A stretch of 56,045 bases of DNA from Thermoplasmata archaeon (GTDB lineage: Archaea > Thermoplasmatota > E2 > DHVEG-1). A program made the translations under genes and the position numbers. The number at the start of each line of letters is the position of its first letter. Positions within the stretch are counted from its first letter, which is position 1. A model generated the notes under the pieces. That model saw nothing but the letters and a program-made list of their open reading frames with translations, had not been told where the DNA came from and made no database searches. The stretch spans positions 33,098 to 89,142 of the forward strand of contig JAHWGK010000005.1 in assembly GCA_020054495.1 (NCBI GenBank), written 5' to 3'. This document shows, piece by piece, positions 18,817 through 29,200 of this stretch.

Positions 18817-20202
18817 TTAAACAAGATAGCGCTTCTCGATAAACTTGCTTCTATCTACTTTACAAATAAAATATGGATCTTTTGCTTCAAATTTGTTTAC
18901 TTCATTAATGAAAATCTCAATATTTGAACCAAGTTTTTCAACCAATTTATCTTTAATCATTGAGATAATTCGTTCTGGCGGAGTACCAACATTTCTAAGA
19001 TATTCATCAAATAGTATTTTTATTTCTAAATTATCAATTTTATGTTGAATTATCTGCATGCGTTGAATTTTATTTGCCTTAGTTTCAAAGACTGTTTCTG
19101 ACATAATTGTTTCAATAAAAGATGGCAATGCCATTTTTCCATCAGGTAGAAGAATCGAATCATTTTTTCTGCCATGGATCTTTTTTATCAATGTTCCAGC
19201 TAAACCACAATTACAGTCATTACCTAAAGTTGTAACAACATCATCCATTCCATCGTATCTTATTATGGGAGTTCCCTTACCATATAATTTTGTTAAAATT
19301 AAGGTACCAGGTTCTCCAGATGAAACATGTTCTCCATTCCTTATAAATTCTGGATATATTAAATCAGAATGAACATGATAATATCCATTTTTACATTCAA
19401 AAGCAATTGGTCCTGATTCTGTAGCAGCATAAAAATCATAAACTTTTGTTTCAAACGTTTCCTCTACAAGTTTTCTAAGGTAATTGTCTAAATATGAGCC
19501 TGAGGACATGATACATCTTGGACTTATGTTTTTACCATATCCTTTATTTTTGAGAATGGCTAACTGAATTAATGCATATGGATATCCACCGATAAACTCT
19601 GGTTGGAACTTTTCGATTTTTTTAATAGCATCCGATGAAATATCAAATAAATCAAAAATCTGAATATTTTTTTGGGAAACAATTGGTTTGATTACAGGAA
19701 AAATGCTGTTTATGAAATACTCGTTTTCAAAACTTCTTTCTGACAAATCTATAAGCAGACACATCTTAGTTTTTTTCCAATCAACATCATATTCTTTCAA
19801 CGCTCTTACTATTCCCAACATACCTTTGATTACAGTATAAATATCAAAATATATTGGCAATGATTCTCCTGTGGTTCCACCAGTTCGCGATATGATTGCT
19901 GTTTTTTTATTAAAATTAGGTGGAACGATGCCATTTGGTGAGTATTTTCTAATATCCTCTTTTGTTATAATTGGTAGTTTTTCTATGTCATTTAAACCTT
20001 TAATATCTCTTGGGTTTATTCCTGCTTTTTTGTATTTATCTCTGTACAAAGGAGTCTGATAGGCGTATTTGACCATTTTTTTTAGTGAAATATTTTGAAA
20101 TTTTTCAAGATCCTCATTTGTCCTTCTCCGAAGTCTATTGGGATCTACCAAATAACTTTTGAGTACACGACCAAGAAAAACTGGATTAAGAAGAGGATTC
20201 AT
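18817..20202 (-). CDS. PaaK/CapK-like adenylate-forming enzyme
   Basis: 461 aa. It belongs to the phenylacetate-CoA ligase/coenzyme F390 synthetase branch of the ANL superfamily. The P-loop ISRTGGTTGESLPIYFD is at about 105-121, and the adenine-binding region YAATESGPIAFEC near 258-270. A later motif GTPIIRYDGMDD near 308-319 corresponds to the Y-R-x-x-D core. Such enzymes activate a carboxylate as an acyl-AMP for transfer to CoA or an amine. The substrate is unknown. It follows deoxyhypusine synthase by 4 bases and precedes the peptide genes by 60. It may act on the peptide C-terminus or supply an acyl group, but may also be unrelated to the peptides. Confidence 0.83.
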   Translation of the reverse strand: MNPLLNPVFLGRVLKSYLVDPNRLRRRTNEDLEKFQNISLKKMVKYAYQTPLYRDKYKKAGINPRDIKGLNDIEKLPIITKEDIRKYSPNGIVPPNFNKKTAIISRTGGTTGESLPIYFDIYTVIKGMLGIVRALKEYDVDWKKTKMCLLIDLSERSFENEYFINSIFPVIKPIVSQKNIQIFDLFDISSDAIKKIEKFQPEFIGGYPYALIQLAILKNKGYGKNISPRCIMSSGSYLDNYLRKLVEETFETKVYDFYAATESGPIAFECKNGYYHVHSDLIYPEFIRNGEHVSSGEPGTLILTKLYGKGTPIIRYDGMDDVVTTLGNDCNCGLAGTLIKKIHGRKNDSILLPDGKMALPSFIETIMSETVFETKANKIQRMQIIQHKIDNLEIKILFDEYLRNVGTPPERIISMIKDKLVEKLGSNIEIFINEVNKFEAKDPYFICKVDRSKFIEKRYLV

Positions 20203-20206
20203 CTAA

Positions 20207-21148
20207 TCACATTCTTTCAAATAACGCACTAATAATAATTGGTAGAAGAATAGTTGCATCTCCATCTATTGTTACATTATTTGCTTTTTCTTTTACTTTG
20301 CCCCAGGATATTGCTTCACGAGTTTGGGCACCACTTAGACTGCCATCATATTCTACAGCGGTTGTAATATAAACCACGTGATCCAGTCCACCCTTGAACT
20401 GATTCCACCATATAGTGTGATGCTTAGATATCCCTCCACCAATAATTAGAGCACCACTCTTTTTGGCATCAAATGTTATATCCGAAAGATCTTGTTCATC
20501 TTTTAATAAATCAATAGTAAAATCTCTGTGTTCTTGATAATACATCCAAATCTGAGAGCCAAATGCGCCATCTGTTATACCTGGTATAAATATTGGTATT
20601 TTGTTTTTCCATGCCCAGTAAATTATTGAATCTTTGCAATTCTTTTCGTTTTCAAGCTGTTTTCCAAACTCCCAGACAAGGTCTTTTGTTGACCATTTTT
20701 GCTTTGTTTTATAGAGTTTTGCAAGAATTGGTTGCATTTTTTCTTCAAGAATCTTTCCATAGCATTCGTTTGGTATGAATATGTTTCCTAGTCTATTGAT
20801 TCCTCTTTTATGGAGTTGCTTGTCATCTACCACAAAAGAGCCATGATAGTAGTTCTTCCAAACTCTTGCTAGATCATGGTCAAGCGTTCCCGAGGTCGTT
20901 ATTACAACGTCAAAAAGTTTTCTTTTCAATAGTTCTTTAATTACTCCTCGTGTGCCTGTTGAACATATGCATGCAGGAAATGAAAGAAATCTCACACAAT
21001 CCTTTTCTTTGATCATTTCTTCAAGGATGTCAACTGCAACGGCTACTTTTTTTGCAGTAAATCCACCAGATTCATAAAGCTCTTTGATTAAATCATTTGA
21101 ATTCATTCCTTTTTTAAGTTGTATATCCTTGACCGGCTTATCAATCAT
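20207..21148 (-). CDS. dys: Deoxyhypusine synthase
   Basis: Transfers the aminobutyl group of spermidine to a lysine of aIF5A, the first hypusination step. 313 aa. Conserved features are the NAD-binding TSGTLDHDLAR at about 108-118, the FIPGITDGAFGSQIW segment near 193-207, and the C-terminal YDGSLSGAQTREAISWGK with the catalytic lysine in SWGK. AGAGG precedes the ATG. It sits between a MEMO1-family gene and the PaaK-like gene with very short gaps. In many archaea the gene is unlinked to peptide genes, so its inclusion here may be coincidental. Confidence 0.9.
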   Translation of the reverse strand: MIDKPVKDIQLKKGMNSNDLIKELYESGGFTAKKVAVAVDILEEMIKEKDCVRFLSFPACICSTGTRGVIKELLKRKLFDVVITTSGTLDHDLARVWKNYYHGSFVVDDKQLHKRGINRLGNIFIPNECYGKILEEKMQPILAKLYKTKQKWSTKDLVWEFGKQLENEKNCKDSIIYWAWKNKIPIFIPGITDGAFGSQIWMYYQEHRDFTIDLLKDEQDLSDITFDAKKSGALIIGGGISKHHTIWWNQFKGGLDHVVYITTAVEYDGSLSGAQTREAISWGKVKEKANNVTIDGDATILLPIIISALFERM

Positions 21149-21161
21149 AGATTTTTTCCTC

Positions 21162-22046
21162 TTAATAGATTACTAAAGCTCCGTAACCTACACAGGAGCT
21201 GCCTGGATGCACCTCATATGATGTTCCATATTTAAGCAATTCTGCTTTACTTGCACCAAGAATTTTTGCTGCAACTAGCATTACTGCTACTGGGCCATAT
21301 CCACACATAGAAATATTGTTATTTTGAACTGTTTTAATTAACTCTTCTGGGTCCAAGTTTAAAATTTGATCTATTGCAAGTTTATCTTGTTTTTCCGCAT
21401 ATTCATCGACCCTCATATCTGCAGGTGGCATGCTCATATAATTAAAACCAGCATGTGAAAAATCACTACTTGCAATAATTACAATATTTTTATCTGTAGT
21501 TTGAATTGCATCTGCAATAATTTTTCCAACCTCACTTGATGTATCATAATCTTGCATTGCCATACATATTGGTACAAAATCAAATTTTTTATCTTTTGCA
21601 CTGAATTGTAAAAATGGTAATTGAACTTCTATGCTATGTTCATACATATGTGCGTTTTCATCTCTATCTATTATATCCTTCAAAATATGTTTTGATATTT
21701 TTTCGTTTATTGGTATTTTGCCAAGTGGAGTGAGCCAAGATCCTTCAGTCATTACTGATACTCCAGAACCCATTCCTGTGTGGTTTGGACCAAGAATGAT
21801 AAAGGTGTCAGCAAAACCATTATTCACAAGATAGTTGTAAGAATGAGCAGCAATAGCACCTGAATAAATATATCCAGCGTGTGGGACTACTAATCCTTTT
21901 ATTTTTTTATTACCGGGTGTTATCTTTGGCAGAGATTGGGGTCCTCTTTTTTCTAAAAAACATTCCTCAATCGTTTGTTTAAGATTTGCTTCATCCCCAT
22001 CATAGAATTGACCCGCTACAGAGGGTTTTCTTAATTTTTCCAACAT
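21162..22046 (-). CDS. MEMO1 family protein (AmmeMemoRadiSam system protein B)
   Basis: 294 aa. Conserved metal-site-like elements are VPHAGYIYSGAIAAHSY at about 48-64, LGPNHTG near 83-89, EHSIEVQLPFLQF near 136-148, and ASSDFSHAG near 193-201. The family resembles class III dioxygenases, and human MEMO1 has been described as a redox/iron protein. In prokaryotes it co-occurs with AMMECR1 and a dedicated radical SAM protein, neither of which is adjacent here. The ATG at 22046 is chosen because GGGAGGTAAT lies immediately upstream. It is the first gene of the minus-strand run reaching to 15641. Confidence 0.92.
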   Translation of the reverse strand: MLEKLRKPSVAGQFYDGDEANLKQTIEECFLEKRGPQSLPKITPGNKKIKGLVVPHAGYIYSGAIAAHSYNYLVNNGFADTFIILGPNHTGMGSGVSVMTEGSWLTPLGKIPINEKISKHILKDIIDRDENAHMYEHSIEVQLPFLQFSAKDKKFDFVPICMAMQDYDTSSEVGKIIADAIQTTDKNIVIIASSDFSHAGFNYMSMPPADMRVDEYAEKQDKLAIDQILNLDPEELIKTVQNNNISMCGYGPVAVMLVAAKILGASKAELLKYGTSYEVHPGSSCVGYGALVIY

Positions 22047-22174
22047 ATTACCTCCCAATCTCTATATTATTTATAAGCAAATTAAATTTTGGGATATTTT
22101 GAAAGAAAGAGACATAATATTGTGAAATCATTTTTTAATCTTTTAATTTTGCTAATTTAGTATAGGATTGAAGA

Positions 22175-22184
22175 ATTTATATAC
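22175..22184 (+). promoter_or_regulatory. TATA box for the exported propeller gene
   Basis: ATTTATATAC about 40-48 bases before the ATG at 22223. It allows a start site near 22203 and a short leader carrying the GGAGGTAG ribosome-binding site. Confidence 0.5.
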
Positions 22185-22222
22185 TAATAATATAATGTTA
22201 AACTTGGTATTGGAGGTAGTAA

Positions 22223-24256
22223 ATGAAAAATAAAGTATTTTTAATTTTTATACTAACATTATTAGTTTTTGGTTGTGTAATTCCCGTTACTGGTATCAAT
22301 AATCAAAATAAACAAATTAATCAAAACGTAATTGGAAACAATCCCCCACAGATAAATTGGTGGTATGATTTAGATGCTCCATCTTTTGGATCAGCAGCAA
22401 TTGATGATTTTGACGGTGATGGAAAACCAGAAATTGTTTTTGGAACATATTTTAATGATGAGCATATTTATGCACTAAACGCTGAAGACGGAACCCTTCT
22501 TTGGAAATACAACACAGGTGGTTGTAATGATGCATCACCTGCTATTGCTGATGTCGATTTAGACGGAGATCTTGAAGTAATTATTCCTACATCTTCCCCA
22601 TATAAAGTATATTGTTTTGATGGGGAGTCAGGTGATGTGGAATGGTCAACATCAACAGGGTACCCTAATTGCATTGATTCTCCTCCAGCAATTGCAGATG
22701 TTGATAATGATAACAAACCTGAAGTTATTCTTGGTACTTTTTATGGTTATGTTTTTTGTCTTGATGGAGAAGACGGAGGGGTTAATTGGCAAGTTAATTT
22801 GGGAACTGATAGCTATATTCAGTCTGGACCTAACATACTTGATCTTGATTCTGATGGACAGCTTGACATTGTTGTTTCCCAGTATGCAGGTGACTGTCGA
22901 GTTTATGCGTTAAAAGGAGATGATGGCTCTACTCTATGGTACTCGGACCTTCCTCAGGATTATATGTATCATGGTGGATCATTTGCAGACATTGATGAGG
23001 ACGGTAAACCAGAAATTGCAATAGGCTGCTATGATAATCATGTGTATGTTTTCAATGGTGAGGACGGTAGCCTTTTATGGGATTATACTGCCCCTTACTA
23101 CATTGCTTCGCCTACTTCAATTGCGGATTTAAATAATGACGGCCATTTAGAGATTGTTTTTACATCCTATAATATTCTTGGAGTTCTTTCTCATACTGGA
23201 AGTCTTTTGTGGAGCTATCCAACTGGTGGTTCCATTTTTCGTGGAGCATCAATTGCAGATATTGATGGCGATGGTACTTTGGATGTTTGTTTTGGTTCTG
23301 ATGATGGAAAGTTAAGAGTTTTAAGAGGAGATGACGGACAAGTTGTTTGGACGTATGATTTAGAAGCTCATTATGGCGATACTTTTAATATAGATCATGC
23401 ACCTACAATTTGTGATTTTGATTCTGATGGAAAGTTAGATATCTTTGTTGTTGGTGGGTATGGAACATCATCACCATCTACTGATAATCATGGAAGGGCA
23501 TATGCTTTATCAGCAGGAGATGGAACTGGTCCAGGTTGGCCTATGTTCAGATATGACCTTGTACATAGTGCTTGTTTCGATTCAAATAATGCACCATTTG
23601 CTCCATTAATAAGTGGGCCTGATTTTGGACTACTTGGAGATGATATTGATTTCACATTTGTTTCAACTGACTCTGAGGGAGATGATATTTACTACTACAT
23701 TGACTGGGATGATGGAAATAACGAGGAGTGGATTGGGCCTTATGTTTCTGGTGAAGAAGTAACTGTAAGTCATACATGGACTTCCCCAAATAATTACGAG
23801 ATTAAGGCGAAAGCTAAGGATATTAGTGGGGATGAGAGTGATTGGTCAGAACCTTTCATTATAACAATTGTTGAAAACAGTCCACCTGATGAACCAACAA
23901 TTGATGGTCCTAATAATGGTAAACCTGGTGTTGAATATACATATTGTATTATCGCATCTGATCCTGATGAAGATAGTTTATATGTTAGATGGGATTGGGA
24001 TGATGGAACTGGGAGTGATTGGCTTGGACCTTTACAATCGGGAACAGAGGTATGTGATTCTCACATCTGGAATATAAAAGGAACATATACCATATCTGTA
24101 ACAGTTGAGGATGAGCATGGTGAGATTGTAACAGCATACAAAGATGTCATAATTCCAAAAAACAAATTTATAATTAATTCATTGTTTTTAAAGATTGCAG
24201 AGGATATTCCTTTACTAGGAAGATTATTATCTGTATCTCTCAATTTTAGATATTAA
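22223..24256 (+). CDS. Secreted FG-GAP/PQQ-like beta-propeller protein with PKD domains
   Basis: 677 aa. Signal peptide at residues 1-24 (hydrophobic FLIFILTLLVFG). Residues about 45-440 contain eight calcium-loop repeats of the DxDxDGxxE type (for example DDFDGDGKPEIVFG, DIDEDGKPEIAIG, DFDSDGKLDIFVVG) alternating with ALNAEDGTLLWKY-type blades. This is an integrin-like FG-GAP propeller. Two PKD-type domains follow at about 458-650 (YYIDWDDGNNEEW and VRWDWDDGTGSDW). The tail KNKFIINSLFLKIAEDIPLL is hydrophobic and may be a sorting or anchoring signal. It is probably a cell-surface binding protein. A decayed copy of its last bases lies at 29466. Confidence 0.85.
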   Translation: MKNKVFLIFILTLLVFGCVIPVTGINNQNKQINQNVIGNNPPQINWWYDLDAPSFGSAAIDDFDGDGKPEIVFGTYFNDEHIYALNAEDGTLLWKYNTGGCNDASPAIADVDLDGDLEVIIPTSSPYKVYCFDGESGDVEWSTSTGYPNCIDSPPAIADVDNDNKPEVILGTFYGYVFCLDGEDGGVNWQVNLGTDSYIQSGPNILDLDSDGQLDIVVSQYAGDCRVYALKGDDGSTLWYSDLPQDYMYHGGSFADIDEDGKPEIAIGCYDNHVYVFNGEDGSLLWDYTAPYYIASPTSIADLNNDGHLEIVFTSYNILGVLSHTGSLLWSYPTGGSIFRGASIADIDGDGTLDVCFGSDDGKLRVLRGDDGQVVWTYDLEAHYGDTFNIDHAPTICDFDSDGKLDIFVVGGYGTSSPSTDNHGRAYALSAGDGTGPGWPMFRYDLVHSACFDSNNAPFAPLISGPDFGLLGDDIDFTFVSTDSEGDDIYYYIDWDDGNNEEWIGPYVSGEEVTVSHTWTSPNNYEIKAKAKDISGDESDWSEPFIITIVENSPPDEPTIDGPNNGKPGVEYTYCIIASDPDEDSLYVRWDWDDGTGSDWLGPLQSGTEVCDSHIWNIKGTYTISVTVEDEHGEIVTAYKDVIIPKNKFIINSLFLKIAEDIPLLGRLLSVSLNFRY

Positions 24257-24263
24257 ACTTTGT
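24233..24263 (+). repeat. 3'-end repeat, copy 1 (partner at 29466-29496)
   Basis: These 31 bases at the stop of the propeller gene recur at 29466-29496 with one mismatch. The second copy is not attached to an intact gene. It is probably the scar of a lost paralogue. Confidence 0.7.
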
Positions 24264-24368
24264 AACCTTCTGAAATAAAGGCATACATATATTTGTTTAA
24301 TTATTTAGAAATCTTTTAATTAAACTACCATATTACAGATTTTAGATTAGTGGGAGGTAGGAATAAAT

Positions 24369-25820
24369 ATGAAAATGAGAATATTAACGATATCTATAGT
24401 AGGAATGTTTTTGATGACAGGTTTTGTAGGAATGGCTACTTCATCGAAAATAGGTCTGGGGGAGAAACCCTATACAAAAATAGGTAGTTTAATAGAAACC
24501 TTAGATCCTAATGAAAAAAAACTTTCAAATATTGCAATTGCGGATTGGACTGTTATGTATTATATGTGTGGAGATTCAAATATGGATAGTTACATACAAC
24601 CACTTCTTGATACTCTCTCTAATATTGGATCAACGGAGAAACTCAACATTGTTGTTTTAAAGGACAACTTATATTCGGGTAATTCGAAATTATACTACGT
24701 CAGTGAAACTGGAGAAAAAATTGAATTAAACGATAAATTTGGTTGGCCTGATGAAGTAGATATGAGTGATTTAAACATTCTTGAGTTATATTGCATTCAA
24801 ATGATGGAATTTTATCCTGCCGCTCATTATGCGTTAATTACGTATACATCTGCAGGAGCCGGATGGCAGGAATTTTTTTTATTGGATAAAGATAATACAG
24901 GGGATAAAATATCAACTCCTGATTTTGCACAATGTTTAAAGAGTATTGTTGATGAAGTAAATCATAAAATTGATGTTCTTTTTGTTTCATGTGCAATGAA
25001 TACAATTGAGCTTGCATATGAGATTGTTTCTTATGTTGATTATATTGTTGGTAATCAAGATTGCTTTTCAGAAGAGTCTATTGTTCCAAGATTTTCTGAG
25101 GCAGTTTGGGACCTAAGGAATGATACTGATATGAGCCCTGAAGAGTTTTCAAATAGAGCGCCTTACCGATTTGAACCTGAACCATTTTATTATTGGGAGG
25201 GTTATGGTTTTAAACTTCCATTATTAAGTAGAATCCTAAATAAGCTTCCTTTTAAGGGTTTACATACAGTCATTATATATCCTTCCTCATCAGTTATTAA
25301 CCTAAGTAAAATAAATGAGCTGGTAAACAAAATTAACGATTTATCATTAAACTTAATTATTAACTTGCAAAGTGGAAAATATAAAGAGGCAATAAGAAGA
25401 GCTAGAGAAGAAACGCAGGAATATAGTAAATGTTATTCAAAATATTGGTTTTTATCCTCAATTTATAATCGTTATGGTTTTAATATTTTAGCATATGATT
25501 GCGTTATAGATTTGTATAACTTTATTGAAGTTCTAAGATATTATATTGATAATGAGTTTATTAAAAATCAATGTAATTCCATTTTGGAATCTTTTAATGA
25601 GGTAATTCCTGCAATTAAAAAAGTATCATATGACAATTCTAATGGTTTAAGTATATATTTTCCTACACATAAAAAAATGTATAATAAATACATAGGCCGT
25701 AAAGAGATACCTTGTCCTTATGAAGATTTAAAATTTTTAAAAGATACATATTGGGATGAATTTCTAAAAACATTTTTAGATATTTTAAAAAAACATACCA
25801 CTAGACCTATCTATTATTGA
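24369..25820 (+). CDS. Secreted clostripain-like (peptidase C11) protein, catalytic His position altered
   Basis: 483 aa with an N-terminal signal peptide (RILTISIVGMFLMTGFVGM). The C11 fold is recognisable from WTVMYYMCGDSNMDSYI (60-76), LNIVVLKD (92-99) and the Cys motif DVLFVSCAMNTIELAYEI (Cys208). The family usually has a catalytic His in a W-(D/N)-HG-x-GW block. Here the matching block is TYTSAGAGW (158-166) with Ala162 in the His position. It is therefore probably not an active cysteine protease of the usual kind, although the Cys is kept. It sits between two other secreted proteins. GGGAGGTAGG precedes the start. Confidence 0.8.
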   Translation: MKMRILTISIVGMFLMTGFVGMATSSKIGLGEKPYTKIGSLIETLDPNEKKLSNIAIADWTVMYYMCGDSNMDSYIQPLLDTLSNIGSTEKLNIVVLKDNLYSGNSKLYYVSETGEKIELNDKFGWPDEVDMSDLNILELYCIQMMEFYPAAHYALITYTSAGAGWQEFFLLDKDNTGDKISTPDFAQCLKSIVDEVNHKIDVLFVSCAMNTIELAYEIVSYVDYIVGNQDCFSEESIVPRFSEAVWDLRNDTDMSPEEFSNRAPYRFEPEPFYYWEGYGFKLPLLSRILNKLPFKGLHTVIIYPSSSVINLSKINELVNKINDLSLNLIINLQSGKYKEAIRRAREETQEYSKCYSKYWFLSSIYNRYGFNILAYDCVIDLYNFIEVLRYYIDNEFIKNQCNSILESFNEVIPAIKKVSYDNSNGLSIYFPTHKKMYNKYIGRKEIPCPYEDLKFLKDTYWDEFLKTFLDILKKHTTRPIYY

Positions 25821-25981
25821 TGGCATTAGTGAAGGGAAACCTGATAAGGACTGAGGAGAAACTGACTTTTAGTCGTAGTTGGGCTGAAAAAGGAAATTAT
25901 GAGCTAAAGGTTAAAGCAATCGATAGTCATGGTTTTGAAAGCGATTGGGCAACACTAACATTTACTATTCCTAAGGAATAA
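25820..25981 (+). pseudogene. Remnant of a PKD-domain exported protein
   Basis: An open stretch of 53 codons encoding the C-terminal half of a PKD-like domain: KLTFSRSWAEKGNYELKVKA, then DSHGFESDWATLTFTIPKE. It matches the pattern of the last PKD domain of the protein at 26256 (ITVSHTWSEQGTYIIKVRAK). It has no signal peptide and begins on the last base of the clostripain stop codon. With the repeat at 26018 it forms the 3' end of a lost paralogue. Confidence 0.6.
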
Positions 25982-26017
25982 AGCATATATCAATACACCA
26001 TTCCTACAGCTCCTACA

Positions 26018-26115
26018 AAACTTCCTAACAAGTCATCCAAGTTTGCTCCCAATACTACAACGACTAATTCTACGACTTGGACTACAATAAAAATTTAAAA
26101 AAAACAAATCCTACC
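26018..26115 (+). repeat. Decayed duplicate of the 3' end of the 1031-aa protein gene, copy 1
   Basis: 98 bases that match 29279-29376 at 93 positions by direct comparison. In the intact copy they encode the C-terminal tail NFLTGHPSLFPILQRLILRL plus the trailer. Here the reading frame is broken upstream and no gene uses it. Sequence beyond both copies diverges into different T-rich trailers. Confidence 0.8.
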
Positions 26116-26195
26116 ACTCTATCTTTTCTTTTTTATAGTAATTATTTTATAACAACTCATTTTGATTTATTTGTTTTTTTGAATATTTTTGGATA

Positions 26196-26205
26196 ATATT
26201 TATAT
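26196..26205 (+). promoter_or_regulatory. TATA box for the 1031-aa exported protein
   Basis: ATATTTATAT about 51-60 bases upstream of the ATG, with a following leader that ends in GAGAGGTAG. The rest of 26116-26255 is T-rich and holds nothing else recognisable. Confidence 0.45.
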
Positions 26206-26255
26206 CATCTTATCCTATAACATATTTAACAAAATATAATGAGAGGTAGAAAAAA

Positions 26256-29200
26256 ATGAAAAAGAAGATATTAGGTATTTTTGTTTGCACGCTATTAATC
26301 ACCATGGTTTTTCCAGCAGCAGGTACATTAAATATTAATAATTCTAAAGAAGAAGGTAATGCTATTGATAATATAACAGGCTTAGTTTTTGATAATAGCC
26401 CAACAATGGTTAATATTAATAGGGAATGGTCAATTATAGCATCTTACCCGATTCCAGAGGGTGCTTCTGGGCTTGCTTATGATGGGGCATATCTTTATTG
26501 TGGTATCTATGGTGCCAATGGAGATGAGGTTTATCAGATTGACCCAAGTACGGGAAATTATCAACTAAAGTTTACTGGCCCTCAAGAAGATGCATTTGGT
26601 CTCACATACGATGGGGGATATCTTTGGACAACTGATCATCCTGGCGGTTCTTCGACACCTGCAATCGCTATGCAACTGGATATGAATGGAAACTTGATTT
26701 CTCAATTTGATCTACCAGATCATTATATGTCTGGTATTGCATATGATGATGGTGATTTCTGGGCTGCTACGTATTATCCAGACCCTTCAACTATCTACAG
26801 AGTAGACTCAACAGGTTCTATTCTCCAGCAATTCACAGCTCCTGATGACCAACCATGGGATCTTTGTTTGGAAAATGATAATCTTTGGATGGCCGATTAT
26901 TGGGGAGATACACTTTATAAAATTGATCCTTTAACTGGTAACCTTCTAGAGAGCCATGCTTCAGAGGGAGTTGATCCTGCAGGTATTGTATGGGATGGAG
27001 CATATCTTTGGTATTGTGATAACGGACAAGGAGGTAATGATTATCTCTACAAAGTAGATTTAAGTGGCAGTGGTACTCCTGGAATATATGTCCCTGTTAC
27101 CAGCCATGACTATGGAGTTGTAACCGTTGGTGATTCTGAAACTTGGGATGCTACTGTGGAAAATATTGGTTCCGCAGATTTAGAAATACAAGACGTAGCC
27201 TTTTCAGGTACTGGATCAAGTGATTTATCTTGCTCTCTTAATTTTCCCATTATAATAAATCCAAGCAGTCAAACACAAATTCCACTAATTTATGCACCTC
27301 AAGATGCTGGTGAGCTTAATGCTATTGCCTCAATCGAGTCCAATGATCCAGTTAATCCGACAGTTGATATTACCCTTACGGGAAATGCGGTTAATCCTGG
27401 TCCAGATATTTATCTATCTGAAAGCTCACATAATTATGGTACTGTGCGAGTAAATGCGTATACTCAGTGGCTTATGGAAATTGAAAACATCGGAGATGAG
27501 GTTTTATCTATCGAGGGCATTGCCTCTGATGATGGTCATTTTATTGTGGATGATCAGATAACGTTTCCATTTGATATAGGTGTACTATCCTCAGTTCAAA
27601 TTGGGATATGGTTCCAGCCTGCTGAAGATATTATATATAGTGCAATCTTGTCTATTAATAGTAACGACCCTGATGAGGATCCATATACTGTTTCTGTAGA
27701 GGGTGAAGGGTTAGACATAGATTATCCGATTGGCGAAATTTTATGGGAGTATCAAATTATTGATACTTATGATAGCAGCCCAAAAGCAATTGCTCCTATA
27801 TCTGATATTAATGGTGATGGCTTAGATGATGTAATAATATGTTCGGAAGATGATTATATCCGTTGTATTAATGGAAATGCACATGCACTGGGAGATGTTA
27901 TTTGGGAGCATGAGATTTATGCTGGTTCAGTTTATTCTCAAAAAGGTTTAGCAATTAATCAGGACATAGATGACGATGGGTATAACGATGTGGTAGTAGG
28001 ATCTGCTTGGGGTGGACGTTTAATAAGAACTATTTCAGGAAAAACCGGTGAAGAAATCTGGACTCATGACACCCATGAGTACGGTGATGGTGGATGGGTC
28101 TATCAAGTAAATTGCAGCTATGATTATAACGGCGATGGCGTACTCGATGTTTTAGCAGCCACGGGCGATGATTCATCAGATACCGGTCCAAAGCGAGTCT
28201 ACTGTCTCGATGGGAAAGACGGAATATCAATCTGGGAATGTCCCCTAGGAGGTCCTGGATTTGCTGTTATTGGTGTTGAGGATTTTACTGGTGACGGACA
28301 ACCAGATGTGGTAGCGGGTGCATCTAATGAAGATGAAAGCACTGGATATGCTTATGGTATTAATGGAGCAACCGGTAGTAAAACGTGGACATTTACTGTA
28401 GGAGGGACATCTGTTTGGGCTTTGGAACAAATTGATGATATCACTAGTGATGATATAAATGATGTAATAATTGGTGACTTTTATGGAAATATCTATGGAC
28501 TTGATGCTACAAGTGGAGATCAGGAATATAGCAATTCAGTTGGATCTTATACTATCATAACTAGATTTGTAAAACTAAATGATGTCAATGGTGATGATCA
28601 TCCCGATATAGTACCTGCACATTTAGGTAGTGGAGCCAAGATGATTGATGGATATACAGGTGATTTTATTTGGTCACATTCAGTTGCAGATAAGCCTGCC
28701 TCTGTCTCAAGAATTGAAGATATTAGTGGAGACGGAATAAATGATGTGTTAATAGGAACTCTACCTACTAATAATTACTGTTATTTCCTCGATGGTATAG
28801 ATGGCTCTGAATTGGAATCAATAAACCTTGGCACTTCGGTGGATGCTATTGCTGCTATTCCAGATATCGTCGGTGATGGCTCTATGGAGATGATCGCTGG
28901 TGGTAGAAATGGACAAATCACCTGCTTTTCAGGTGGTCTTGAGGTTGTTTCAAATAATCCTCCTAATACACCATCTATAGATGGTGAGATTAACGGTGAA
29001 GTAGGTTCAGAATATGACTATACATTTGTTACAACTGATCCTGATGGCAATGATGTTTACTATTGGATCGAGTGGGATGATGACTCATCAGATGGATGGA
29101 TTGGACCGTATAATTCTAATGAGGAAATAACTGTATCACATACATGGTCTGAACAAGGAACATATATAATTAAGGTAAGGGCTAAAGATATGTATGGTGC

